From positions 1 through 10,658 of the forward strand of contig CAYOBW010000251.1 in NCBI GenBank assembly GCA_964402115.1: 10,658 nucleotides of DNA, read 5' to 3'. A program made the translations under genes and the position numbers. The notes under the pieces are model-generated. The model searched no databases. It worked only from the letters and a program-made list of their open reading frames with translations, and was not told the DNA's origin. Positions 1 through 6,007 of this stretch are shown in pieces (the first letter of the stretch is position 1; every line of letters begins with the position of its first letter). Source of the stretch: CAYOBW01 sp964402115. Its GTDB lineage: Bacteria; Verrucomicrobiota; Kiritimatiellia; UBA8416; CAYOBW01.

Positions 1-1076
1 TCCTCGCCCGGGATTTCCTCGAGGCGGCCGGACATCTCGCGCAGCGCCTGCGCCCAGCGGGAGGTGGAGTCGGCCAGCAGCAGCACCTGCAGGCCCATCT
101 GCCGGTAGTAGGCGGCGATCGTGATCGCTGTGTACACCGACGCCTCGCGCGCGGCGACCGGCATGGAGCTGGTGTTGCAGATGATGACCGTCCGGTCCAT
201 GAGGCTCTTGCCCGTGCGCGGGTCGGTTAGCTCCGGGAACTCGCGCAGCGTCTCCACCACCTCGCCGGCGCGCTCGCCGCAGGCGGCGATGATCACGACG
301 TCCACGTCGGCGTTGCGGCTGGTGATCTGCTGGAGGACGGTCTTGCCGGCGCCGAACGGGCCGGGGATGCAGTACGTGCCGCCGCGGGCCACCGGGAAGA
401 AGGTGTCGATGATCCGGACCTTCGTGACCATGGGCTCGGTCGGGCGCAGCCGCTCGCGGTAGTCGAGGATGGGCAGCTTGACGGGCCAGCGCTGGACCAT
501 GGTGACCGTGTGCCGGCCGCCTTCTGCGTCGCGCAGGACGGCCATCGTGTCGTCCAGCCCGTACTCGCCGGGGGCGGCGACGGATTCCACGGTGTAGCGT
601 CCGCGCAGGGCAAAGGGCACCATGATGCGGTGGGCAAAGAGGCCCTCGGGCACCGTGCCCAGCGTTTCGCCGGCCGTCAGGCTGTCGCCGGGTTTGGCGG
701 CCGGCGTGAAGACCCAGCGCGACGTCCGGGGCAGCGCCTCGATGTACATGCCGCGCTTGAGAAAGAAACCGCATTCTTCGGCCAGGCGGGGGAGGGGATT
801 CTGCAGGCCGTCGAAGACCTGTGTGAGCAGGCCGGGCCCCAGCTCCGCGGTCAGCAGGTTGCCGGTGAATTCGACGGCATCGCCGACGAGCAGCCCGGTC
901 GTGTCCTCGAACACCTGGAGGTCAGCCAGTTCGCCGCGCACGCGCACGACTTCGCACATGAGTCTGGTCGTCCCCGAAACGGCGAAGGCCACCTCGTTCT
1001 GGCCCACCGCACCGTTGAAGGCCACGGTAATCAGGTTGCCGTTCACACCGACGATTTTCCCGCTAGTCGTGCTCAT
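1..1076 (-). CDS. atpA: V-type ATP synthase subunit A, N-terminal 358 residues (partial at left edge)
   Basis: This is the catalytic, nucleotide-binding subunit of the V1 head of a V/A-type rotary ATPase, which couples ATP hydrolysis or synthesis to ion movement across the membrane. The minus-strand frame is open from ATG at 1076 to the window edge. Residues 1-70 form the N-terminal beta-barrel (opening MSTTSGKIVGVNGNLITVAF). The Walker A loop GPFGAGKT is at about 239-246. The catalytic-glutamate region CGERAGEV is at about 266-273. The conserved block SSMPVAAREASVYTA lies at about 303-317, followed by LLLADSTSRWAQALRE at about 332-347 and SGRLEEIPGE at the edge. The family is usually near 580-600 residues, so roughly 60% is present. 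The long insert before the Walker loop (about 110-200) is typical of A subunits and separates this from F-type beta. A GGAGAG ribosome site lies 7 bases upstream of the ATG. The gene is third in the operon, 53 bases after the DUF2764 gene. Confidence 0.96.
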   Translation of the reverse strand, partial: MSTTSGKIVGVNGNLITVAFNGAVGQNEVAFAVSGTTRLMCEVVRVRGELADLQVFEDTTGLLVGDAVEFTGNLLTAELGPGLLTQVFDGLQNPLPRLAEECGFFLKRGMYIEALPRTSRWVFTPAAKPGDSLTAGETLGTVPEGLFAHRIMVPFALRGRYTVESVAAPGEYGLDDTMAVLRDAEGGRHTVTMVQRWPVKLPILDYRERLRPTEPMVTKVRIIDTFFPVARGGTYCIPGPFGAGKTVLQQITSRNADVDVVIIAACGERAGEVVETLREFPELTDPRTGKSLMDRTVIICNTSSMPVAAREASVYTAITIAAYYRQMGLQVLLLADSTSRWAQALREMSGRLEEIPGE

Positions 1077-1129
1077 GCTCGTGCTCTCCACATCCTGGGC
1101 GCGGTCCATGCCGGGCCCTGCGCGGCCCC

Positions 1130-1657
1130 TCAGGCGGCCGTTGTCTCCTTCGGCAGAAACGCATCCAGGGCCCGGCGCCCGGCTTCGAGATCCATGGCCG
1201 CCCAGCGCCAAGCCAGACGCAATTTCGCGGCGTATGCCAGTAAAGCATTAGAGGAAAATGGGTTGTGACCGGCCGCGTCGTCCAGCGCCTTCCAGCGCAG
1301 CTGGTCGAGCGCCCACTCGCGTTCCTGCGGCTGAGGACGCGCCAGGGCCTCGGCAACGGCCCGTTCGAGCCACAGCTCCACGCCGGTGACGGGGCGCAGG
1401 GCGGGGGTCGCGTCCCGTTTCAGGCGCGCGGCGCGGTGGCGGACGACGGCGTTGCGGATCAGCGTTTCGGTGCGTTGCCAGGCCACGCTGAACGCATGCA
1501 CGCCCTCCTGCCGGCCAGCCAGCAGCTCGCGCAGGGTCGCCAGGTCCGCGCTGGAGAGGTGCTCCGCACAGCGAGCCTCGAAGGCCGCCAGCGTCAGGGG
1601 CGGCTGGCGGTCGAGCGCCAACTCGGGCAGGCTTGCGATGAGGTAGTAGTAGTTCAT
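1130..1657 (-). CDS. DUF2764 family protein of the V-ATPase operon
   Basis: A 175-residue, mostly helical, soluble protein with no signal peptide or membrane segment. Its opening MNYYYLIASLPELALDRQPP matches the DUF2764 family as I remember it. So does the C-terminal block with EWALDQLRWKALDDAAGHNPF followed by NALLAYAAKLRLAWRW. DUF2764 genes are found inside bacterial V-ATPase operons (for example CT309 of Chlamydia), between subunits E and A, which is exactly the position here. The biochemical role is not established. The position matches that of subunit C, the central-stalk cap, in Enterococcus-type operons, so an equivalent role is a reasonable but untested inference. The gene is 52 bases from the end of subunit E and 53 bases from the start of subunit A. 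The ATG at 1657 gives the conserved N terminus but has only a weak GAGCGG-like ribosome site next to it. The protein appears shorter than some relatives, though both conserved ends are present. Confidence 0.85.
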   Translation of the reverse strand: MNYYYLIASLPELALDRQPPLTLAAFEARCAEHLSSADLATLRELLAGRQEGVHAFSVAWQRTETLIRNAVVRHRAARLKRDATPALRPVTGVELWLERAVAEALARPQPQEREWALDQLRWKALDDAAGHNPFSSNALLAYAAKLRLAWRWAAMDLEAGRRALDAFLPKETTAA

Positions 1658-1709
1658 CCGCTCGTTTGCCGTTACCGGTTCGTCGTCAGGCTGCCTTTCG
1701 CGTGGGGCT

Positions 1710-2336
1710 TCAGGCCGGGGGCTGAGTCGCTGCGCGCACGATCTCGGCCAGGTGCGGACGCACCAGTTCGCTGAGCGCCCTGGCGATGGCGGCGGCGGTG
1801 AAGTCGTGCTCCACCTTCGCGCCGGAGAGGTAGACCTTGAAGCCTGCCACCACGCTGTTGTCGGCCTGGATGGTGAGGCGTCCGCCGCGCAACTCCTCCG
1901 CCAGGGCGCCGAGAGCGTAGTCCTGCAGGGCCGAAACCTGCGCGGGGTTGGCGAGCACGGTCACTGCCGCGCCACGTTCCGTCGTGGTGCAGTAATGCCG
2001 GACGGCGGTCTGCAGCAGCTGGTTCAGGGTGTCGCCGGCCAGGGCGCCCTCGATCCGCTGGCGCAGCACGCGGTCCAGCGTGCGGCCGATGGCGTCTCCC
2101 ACGCTCAGCAACAGGTCGCGCGCAGCCTGCTGGAGCGAGCGGTTGGCGCGTTCGGTGTACAGGGCGGACTCGCGCGCGGCGTTCTCGATCATGGCCTTGG
2201 CTGCGCGCTCCGCGTCCGCCTTGATCTGCGCGGCGCGTTCCCGGGCCGCCGCGACAAGCTGGTCCGCCTGGTGGTCCGCCTTCTCCACGCCCTCTTTCTG
2301 GATTCGATCCAGCAGTTGCTGCAGTGCTTCCGCCAT
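1710..2336 (-). CDS. atpE: V-type ATP synthase subunit E
   Basis: This is the peripheral-stalk subunit that, with a partner helix, holds the V1 head still relative to the membrane sector. I chose ATG 2336, giving 208 residues beginning MAEALQQLLDRIQKEGVEKA. A further in-frame ATG at 2378 would add 14 residues unlike the family, and a GAGG ribosome site sits about 8 bases before 2336. Residues 1 to about 90 are a charged, alanine-rich coiled coil (KADHQADQLVAAARERAAQI and onward), typical of the subunit E stalk. The C-terminal half is a mixed alpha/beta globular domain with the family-like pattern GGRLTIQADNSVVAGFKVYL at about 148-167, ending SELVRPHLAEIV. It is the first gene of the operon E - DUF2764 - A. 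The match rests on pattern and operon order, since subunit E is poorly conserved at the sequence level. Confidence 0.9.
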   Translation of the reverse strand: MAEALQQLLDRIQKEGVEKADHQADQLVAAARERAAQIKADAERAAKAMIENAARESALYTERANRSLQQAARDLLLSVGDAIGRTLDRVLRQRIEGALAGDTLNQLLQTAVRHYCTTTERGAAVTVLANPAQVSALQDYALGALAEELRGGRLTIQADNSVVAGFKVYLSGAKVEHDFTAAAIARALSELVRPHLAEIVRAATQPPA

Positions 2337-2707
2337 GTTCAACCTCGCTGCTTCAACGTGCGAAACCGCGCCAAACAAGCCGGTTCGCGTCGTGAAAATA
2401 GGCTGGCGATAATGGTCAACGGCTGGGGCCGATGCAAGCTTTTTGAGGGGTGAGAGCCGAAGAATCTGCGGCCGGAATCTGCGACGGACCCCGTTCGCGT
2501 CCCCGGCGCCGGTCTCGCGGAGCGAGACTGCGACGACGCGGGCTCGGGAAACGGGTGGCGTTCTGCAAGCGCCTCCTGTATGCTTATGCGCTTTCTTGTC
2601 GGAAACGGCTGGCGGAGCGAGGGCGACTTCACCTTCGATTCCGCTTGGGTTCGCCGGATGGCGGCAGGATTCGTGATGCGGCGTAAGATACTGCCCAGGA
2701 GGATATT
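2337..2707. other. Divergent intergenic region between the V-ATPase operon and the first PATR gene
   Basis: These 371 bases contain no gene I can support and should hold the promoters of two divergent units. On the minus strand, the subunit E side has AT-richer stretches (around 2393-2412 and 2438-2448). Possible boxes such as TTGCAT, a 17-base gap, then CATTAT fit the sigma70 consensus poorly, so I do not name a promoter. The clearest structure is a hairpin at 2510-2530. A 10-base palindrome, CCGGCGCCGG, overlaps its left arm at 2503-2512. On the plus strand a strong AGGAGG site at 2697-2702 serves the next gene. Short open frames through the region (for example 2339-2632 minus) have the arginine/proline-rich composition of noise in GC-rich DNA. 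Confidence 0.6.
2510..2530. other. Perfect-stem hairpin in divergent intergenic region
   Basis: GTCTCGC (2512-2518) and GCGAGAC (2522-2528) form a perfect 7-bp stem around the 3-base loop GGA. The stem is extended by a G-T and a C-G pair to 9 bp. No T-run follows on either strand, so it is not a standard intrinsic terminator. It could be a 5'-UTR structure of either divergent transcript or a protein-binding inverted repeat. The function is unknown. Confidence 0.55.
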
Positions 2708-5158
2708 GTGAACATGTTTGGGATGGCGTCAGGCAGGATGTTGGCGATCGCGGCGGCGGTCGTGCTGGTTAGCGGCGGCGTGGCGCGGGCGGTTCCCCGC
2801 ACCTGGAGCAGCTCCGGAACGACTGCCAATCTGAATCTGGCCGGGAATTGGGACGCGCTGCCGGTTTCGGGTTCCGACGCGTTCGTTTTCGGGGCGGCCA
2901 GTCCGGCGGGCACGACGCTGAACAACGATCTTGCCGCCGACTTCAGCGTCCAGGGTATCACCTTCAACGCCGGTGCGGCGGCGTTCACCATCGGCGGTGC
3001 GCGCCTGACGCTGGCGGGCAACGTCGTCAACAACAGCACTGCTGCGGAAACGCTCAATACGGCCATGATCCTGGGCGCCACGCGCACGTTCGACGCCGCC
3101 AGCGGCAACCTTGCCCTGGGGGGCGTTCTGGGCGGCGCGAGCGGGGGGCTCACCAAAGCGGGCGCGGGCACCCTGACACTGACGGCCGCCAGCACCTTTG
3201 GCGGAACCGCGGGGTATACCGTCGTAAACGCCGGCATACTGAAGATCGGTACGGGGGGCAGCCTGTACAGCGGTTTGGCGTTCTACACGGGCAAAGGGGG
3301 CTCGCAACAGGGACTGGAAATCAACACCGGCGGCACGGTGGAAACCCGGTCGTGGGAATATGGCGCGGGCAATGCCCTCAGCGAACTGCGCAACAACTAC
3401 TACTCCGTTTTAATCAATGGCGGAATCCTGCGGTTTGCCGACACGCAGTCGGGCTTTCGCGCGTTCACGGTGGGGGCGTCCGGCGCCACCCTGGAGGCGC
3501 CGGCGGGTGTCGTCTACACCAAGACGGCGGGGACGACGGCCAGTCAGAACATCATACGCTTCTTGGCCAACAGTACGCTCACGCTGACCGGCGAGGGAAC
3601 CGGCACGCTGGCGGACGGGCTGGCTCCGGCGTCCTATGGCAGCACCGGTTTCGCCATTGCCAAGACGGGACTCGGCACCTGGAGCCTCTCCGGCGTCAAC
3701 CGTTACACCGGCAACACGACGGTGAGCGGCGGCACGCTCAAGATCACCGGCACGGGGCGGGTCTATTCGGCCGCGCATAGCACGGCGGTTGTCACCGTAC
3801 AATCGGGCGGCACACTGGAACTCGATTCCTGGGCCTACGACGGCGCCACCCAATCCCTTGGCATGCTGGCCTCCGGCGCCGGGCAGGTGGTTGTCAACAA
3901 CGGCACGATCCGCGTCAATGGGACGACGACGTATGGCCGCGGCGTGACGATCAACAGCGGCGGTGCGATCTTCGAGGCCGCCGCCGGCGCCAACTGGACC
4001 TGGGGTGGGGTGGGCTACGTGGAGAACGTCTATAGCGGCAACCCCGCGGTCACGCTCACGGGCGCGGGGAACGGCCAATGCGACAAGCTGATTTCCGGCA
4101 GCGGTGTTCTGACCAAGAGCGGCGCCGGGAAGTGGACCATCAACGCCAACAACACCCTCACGGGTAATGCGCGGATCAGCGGCGGCACCCTCACGATCAA
4201 CCTCGGCAAGTCTCTCGCGTGGGTTGGCGCCACCAAGAGCGTCAACGATTCGCTGGTCATTTCCGGAGGCGCCACGGTGGAGGTTTCCTACTGGGGTGCG
4301 TGGGGCGACACCGGACCGTTCGGCCGGCTGAACTATAACGACGGGTATCTGCGTGTCGATAACGGAACGATCCGCATGATGGCCTCCGATAGTGGCGCCA
4401 ATCGCGGCATCAACATCGGTGCGGGCGGCGTTACGCTGGAAGCAGCCAGCGGGGTTACGTGGGCGCTGGGCAGCGGCGGCAACACGCTGTACGGCACGGG
4501 AGCGCTGACCCTGGCTGGCGCGGGCACGGGCGTGGTCAACACGACCGTCACGACATCCGGAGGCCTGGTCAAGACCGGCACGGGAGCGTGGACGCTGACC
4601 GGGGCCAACACATACGGTAGCGGCACGGCAGTCAACAACGGCTTGCTGCTGGTCAACAACGCAAGCGGCTCGGGGACCGGCGCGGGGCGCGTGCTCGTGA
4701 ACGACGGCGGCCTCCTGGGCGGGACGGGGACGATCGGAGGCGTGGTGACGAACCTGGCCGGCAGCGTGCTCGCTCCCGGTGGCACGAGCGCGCCCGCTGT
4801 CTTCGCGGTGGGAACCAAAGTGCGGATGGAAGAGGGCTCCACGCTCCATGTCAACCTGAACGGCGACACCCCCGGCAGTGGGTACGACCAGCTGAACCTG
4901 AAAACTACGGGCGCGCTGGAACTGAGCAACGCGACCCTCCAGATCGCCGTCGGCACCGGCTACACGCCGCCAGAGTACACCGTCTACACGATCGTCACCG
5001 GTTGCGCCAGCATGGGCGGGACCTTCGACGGCCTTGCGGACGGCGGTGAGATCCTCTCGGGACCCGGTTCATTCCACATTCGCTACAACTCCGGGGCGGG
5101 AACCATCACGCTCGAAGCGCGGCGGGTCAGCGTCGGCACGTTGTTCATCGTGCGCTGA
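2708..5158 (+). CDS. Secreted autotransporter-associated beta-strand (PATR) repeat protein
   Basis: An 816-residue, Gly/Thr/Asn-rich secreted protein. The start is GTG 2708, placed 5 bases after a full AGGAGG; an ATG at 2714 is the less well-spaced alternative. Residues 1-28 are a Sec signal peptide (hydrophobic LAIAAAVVLVSGGVARA, cleavage near ARA|VP). Next comes an opening module with W, NW and P..GSDAFVFG, common in such proteins of Verrucomicrobiota relatives. Four PATR-type repeats of the form L-[TV]-K-x-G-x-G-x-W/L-x-L...NTY-G...GG-x-L-x-[IV] are at about 148-180, 317-346, 468-497 and 620-649, separated by related spacer domains. From about 655 a C-terminal passenger-like module follows (GGLLGGTGTIGG, a LAPGG turn, YDQLNL, GTFDGL). 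The chain ends VSVGTLFIVR. No autotransporter beta-barrel, PEP-CTERM helix, LPxTG or other anchor is visible. By family, the fold is probably a right-handed beta-helix at the cell surface or released. The ligand or role is unknown. It is convergent with the PIN toxin gene, 31 bases apart. Confidence 0.9.
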   Translation: MNMFGMASGRMLAIAAAVVLVSGGVARAVPRTWSSSGTTANLNLAGNWDALPVSGSDAFVFGAASPAGTTLNNDLAADFSVQGITFNAGAAAFTIGGARLTLAGNVVNNSTAAETLNTAMILGATRTFDAASGNLALGGVLGGASGGLTKAGAGTLTLTAASTFGGTAGYTVVNAGILKIGTGGSLYSGLAFYTGKGGSQQGLEINTGGTVETRSWEYGAGNALSELRNNYYSVLINGGILRFADTQSGFRAFTVGASGATLEAPAGVVYTKTAGTTASQNIIRFLANSTLTLTGEGTGTLADGLAPASYGSTGFAIAKTGLGTWSLSGVNRYTGNTTVSGGTLKITGTGRVYSAAHSTAVVTVQSGGTLELDSWAYDGATQSLGMLASGAGQVVVNNGTIRVNGTTTYGRGVTINSGGAIFEAAAGANWTWGGVGYVENVYSGNPAVTLTGAGNGQCDKLISGSGVLTKSGAGKWTINANNTLTGNARISGGTLTINLGKSLAWVGATKSVNDSLVISGGATVEVSYWGAWGDTGPFGRLNYNDGYLRVDNGTIRMMASDSGANRGINIGAGGVTLEAASGVTWALGSGGNTLYGTGALTLAGAGTGVVNTTVTTSGGLVKTGTGAWTLTGANTYGSGTAVNNGLLLVNNASGSGTGAGRVLVNDGGLLGGTGTIGGVVTNLAGSVLAPGGTSAPAVFAVGTKVRMEEGSTLHVNLNGDTPGSGYDQLNLKTTGALELSNATLQIAVGTGYTPPEYTVYTIVTGCASMGGTFDGLADGGEILSGPGSFHIRYNSGAGTITLEARRVSVGTLFIVR
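3149..4654 (+). repeat. Tandem higher-order repeat: three ~150-residue units, each starting with a PATR motif, plus a fourth PATR
   Basis: PATR motifs start at 3149, 3656, 4109 and 4565, so successive units measure 169, 151 and 152 residues. Within each unit the spacer follows the same order of elements. First is a GG-T-[VL]-E strand with a following W (GGTVETRSWEYG, GGTLELDSWAYD, GATVEVSYWGAW). Next is an [IVD]-N-[GN]-G strand (INGGILRF, VNNGTIRV, VDNGTIRM). Last is a GA/GG-x-[TI]-[LF]-E-A strand (GATLEAPAGVV, GAIFEAAAGAN, GVTLEAASGVT). The units are diverged at the DNA level, so this is an old protein-level duplication rather than a recent DNA repeat. Confidence 0.85.
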
Positions 5159-5189
5159 TCCTATTCCTTCGGCAAGTGCGCCTGAGCGC

Positions 5190-5612
5190 TCACGTTTTCG
5201 GTGGCAGCAAAACGGGAATGGCCTGCCTGCCGTGGCGCCGATACACGAGAAAATCGCCGTCAAGCGTCATGACCACACTGTCTTCCTCGATTTCGGTCAT
5301 TCGTACCAGACAGGCATCTGCCAGTGACATGGGTACGTTGGCGTACTTCGTCATGAGAGTCGCCAATGACTTGGCATGGGTAGGTACGTGAAACGTCACT
5401 TGCAGCACACCGCGCTCGACTAGTTCCAGAACCGCGGCGCTGCCTCCGGGCATGTTCCGCAGTAGGAAGCAGGCTTCTGCCAGCACGGGTTCACAGGTGA
5501 AGAGCGGTGGCTCAAGTTCCCCCAACCGCGCCTTGGCCCAGGGGTGATAGTGGTCCCGGCGGTTGATGCTGGCAACCAGAGGCCCCGTGTCCATAAGCAC
5601 GCACCTACTCAC
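5190..5612 (-). CDS. vapC: PIN-domain ribonuclease toxin (VapC type)
   Basis: A 140-residue PIN-domain protein, the likely RNA-cleaving toxin of a type II toxin-antitoxin pair. The acidic residues expected of the Mg-binding site are visible: D8 in MDTGPLVA, E46 in VLAEACFL, D99 in SLADACLV and D118/D120 in TLDGDF. Spacing and length fit the family. The frame is open further upstream to 5702, but I chose GTG 5612. It overlaps the antitoxin stop codon as GTGA, and a GAGGGG ribosome site lies 8 bases before it, indicating translational coupling. Upstream residues in this frame would lie inside the antitoxin gene and do not look like PIN sequence. An internal ATG six codons later (M7) would keep the whole domain and is the alternative start. 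All catalytic positions are present, so the toxin is probably active. RNA target unknown. Confidence 0.88.
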   Translation of the reverse strand: MSRCVLMDTGPLVASINRRDHYHPWAKARLGELEPPLFTCEPVLAEACFLLRNMPGGSAAVLELVERGVLQVTFHVPTHAKSLATLMTKYANVPMSLADACLVRMTEIEEDSVVMTLDGDFLVYRRHGRQAIPVLLPPKT

Positions 5613-5845
5613 TGGCCAAACCCCTCGAGCAGTTTCTTGTTGTGAGATAGGTCGGTTGGCCCCTCGACACAGCCAATCAGGTCGGACGCACGTGCCAGAC
5701 ACGAGTCGGGCTGGCTGGCTGTTTCTTCCAGAAAACGCTCCAACGCCTCGCGAATCACGGCCGACCGGCTCGCGCCCCGGCTCTCCGCCAGGCGGGCTAA
5801 CCTCCGTCCGAGTACCTCAGGCACTTTCAATGTCATGGTGGTCAC
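5609..5845 (-). CDS. vapB: Ribbon-helix-helix antitoxin (VapB/CopG type)
   Basis: A 78-residue antitoxin that should neutralise the downstream PIN toxin and repress the pair's own promoter. Residues 1 to about 45 form an RHH DNA-binding fold: a short strand MTLKVPEVL, then two helices around the turn ESRGASRSAVIREALERFLE. The C-terminal tail with DLIGCVEGPTDLSHNKK and ending LEGFGQ resembles the toxin-binding tail I recognise from RHH antitoxins paired with PIN toxins. The start is GTG 5845, with GGGAG 9 bases upstream; an ATG at 5836 (fourth codon) is possible but too far from that site. The gene is first in the pair and overlaps the toxin by 4 bases. The pair has lower GC than its neighbours, suggesting transfer. 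Confidence 0.87.
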   Translation of the reverse strand: MTTMTLKVPEVLGRRLARLAESRGASRSAVIREALERFLEETASQPDSCLARASDLIGCVEGPTDLSHNKKLLEGFGQ

Positions 5846-5861
5846 GGTTTCAGGCTCCCAG

Positions 5862-5909
5862 GTAATGCCAACTTGCCAGTACGGTATTACGCTGAACGCG
5901 CGCCGTCAA
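5862..5909 (-). promoter_or_regulatory. Candidate promoter and operator of the toxin-antitoxin pair
   Basis: On the minus strand, TTGACG (5909-5904) is followed after exactly 17 bases by TACCGT (5886-5881). The first is a near-consensus -35 and the second only a weak -10. Overlapping this is an inverted repeat, GTAAT (5862-5866) and ATTAC (5886-5890) with a 19-base gap, and a close direct repeat GCCAACTTGCCA (5867-5878). RHH antitoxins bind short repeats at their own promoters, so this is a sensible operator candidate, but the match is short and unproven. Confidence 0.3.
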
Positions 5910-6007
5910 GCTGGTCTTGCGGCTTGCCAACGCGCTGCTGAATCGCGAGTATCTGCCATCGTTCAGGAGAAAAGAGCGCCCGGCGACACGCTGTCGGCTT
6001 TACCGTC

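Noticed and set aside
510..1268. Plus-strand frames over the V-ATPase genes, including 510-1268 and 1752-2453
   Set aside because: They lie opposite genes recognised by motif and operon order, and their translations have no family features.
2337..2378. Upstream ATG at 2378 as the start of subunit E
   Set aside because: The added 14 residues are not family-like, and the ATG at 2336 has its own ribosome site and gives the normal N-terminal coiled-coil start.
2418..2446. A sigma70 promoter for the V-ATPase operon (TTGCAT, 17-base gap, CATTAT on the minus strand)
   Set aside because: Only three and four of six bases match the two consensus boxes, which is expected by chance in a region of this length.
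2339..2632. Short open frames in the intergenic region (2339-2632 minus, 2443-2686 plus)
   Set aside because: Low-complexity Arg/Pro/Ser-rich translations with no good ribosome site or recognisable family; they overlap one another on both strands.
3410..4849. A 479-residue open frame on the minus strand, antisense to the first PATR gene
   Set aside because: Same in-register antisense effect. The sense frame has a ribosome site, signal peptide and PATR motifs.
5176..5198. Possible intrinsic terminator between the convergent PATR and toxin genes
   Set aside because: The stem (GTG-CGC with GCG-CAC) needs a 2-base bulge, is only 6 bp, overlaps the end of the toxin gene, and is followed by just four Ts.
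5613..5702. Upstream start at 5702 for the PIN toxin
   Set aside because: It would add 30 residues that lie wholly within the antitoxin gene in another frame and lack PIN character; GTG 5612 has a well-spaced ribosome site and the typical stop-start overlap.
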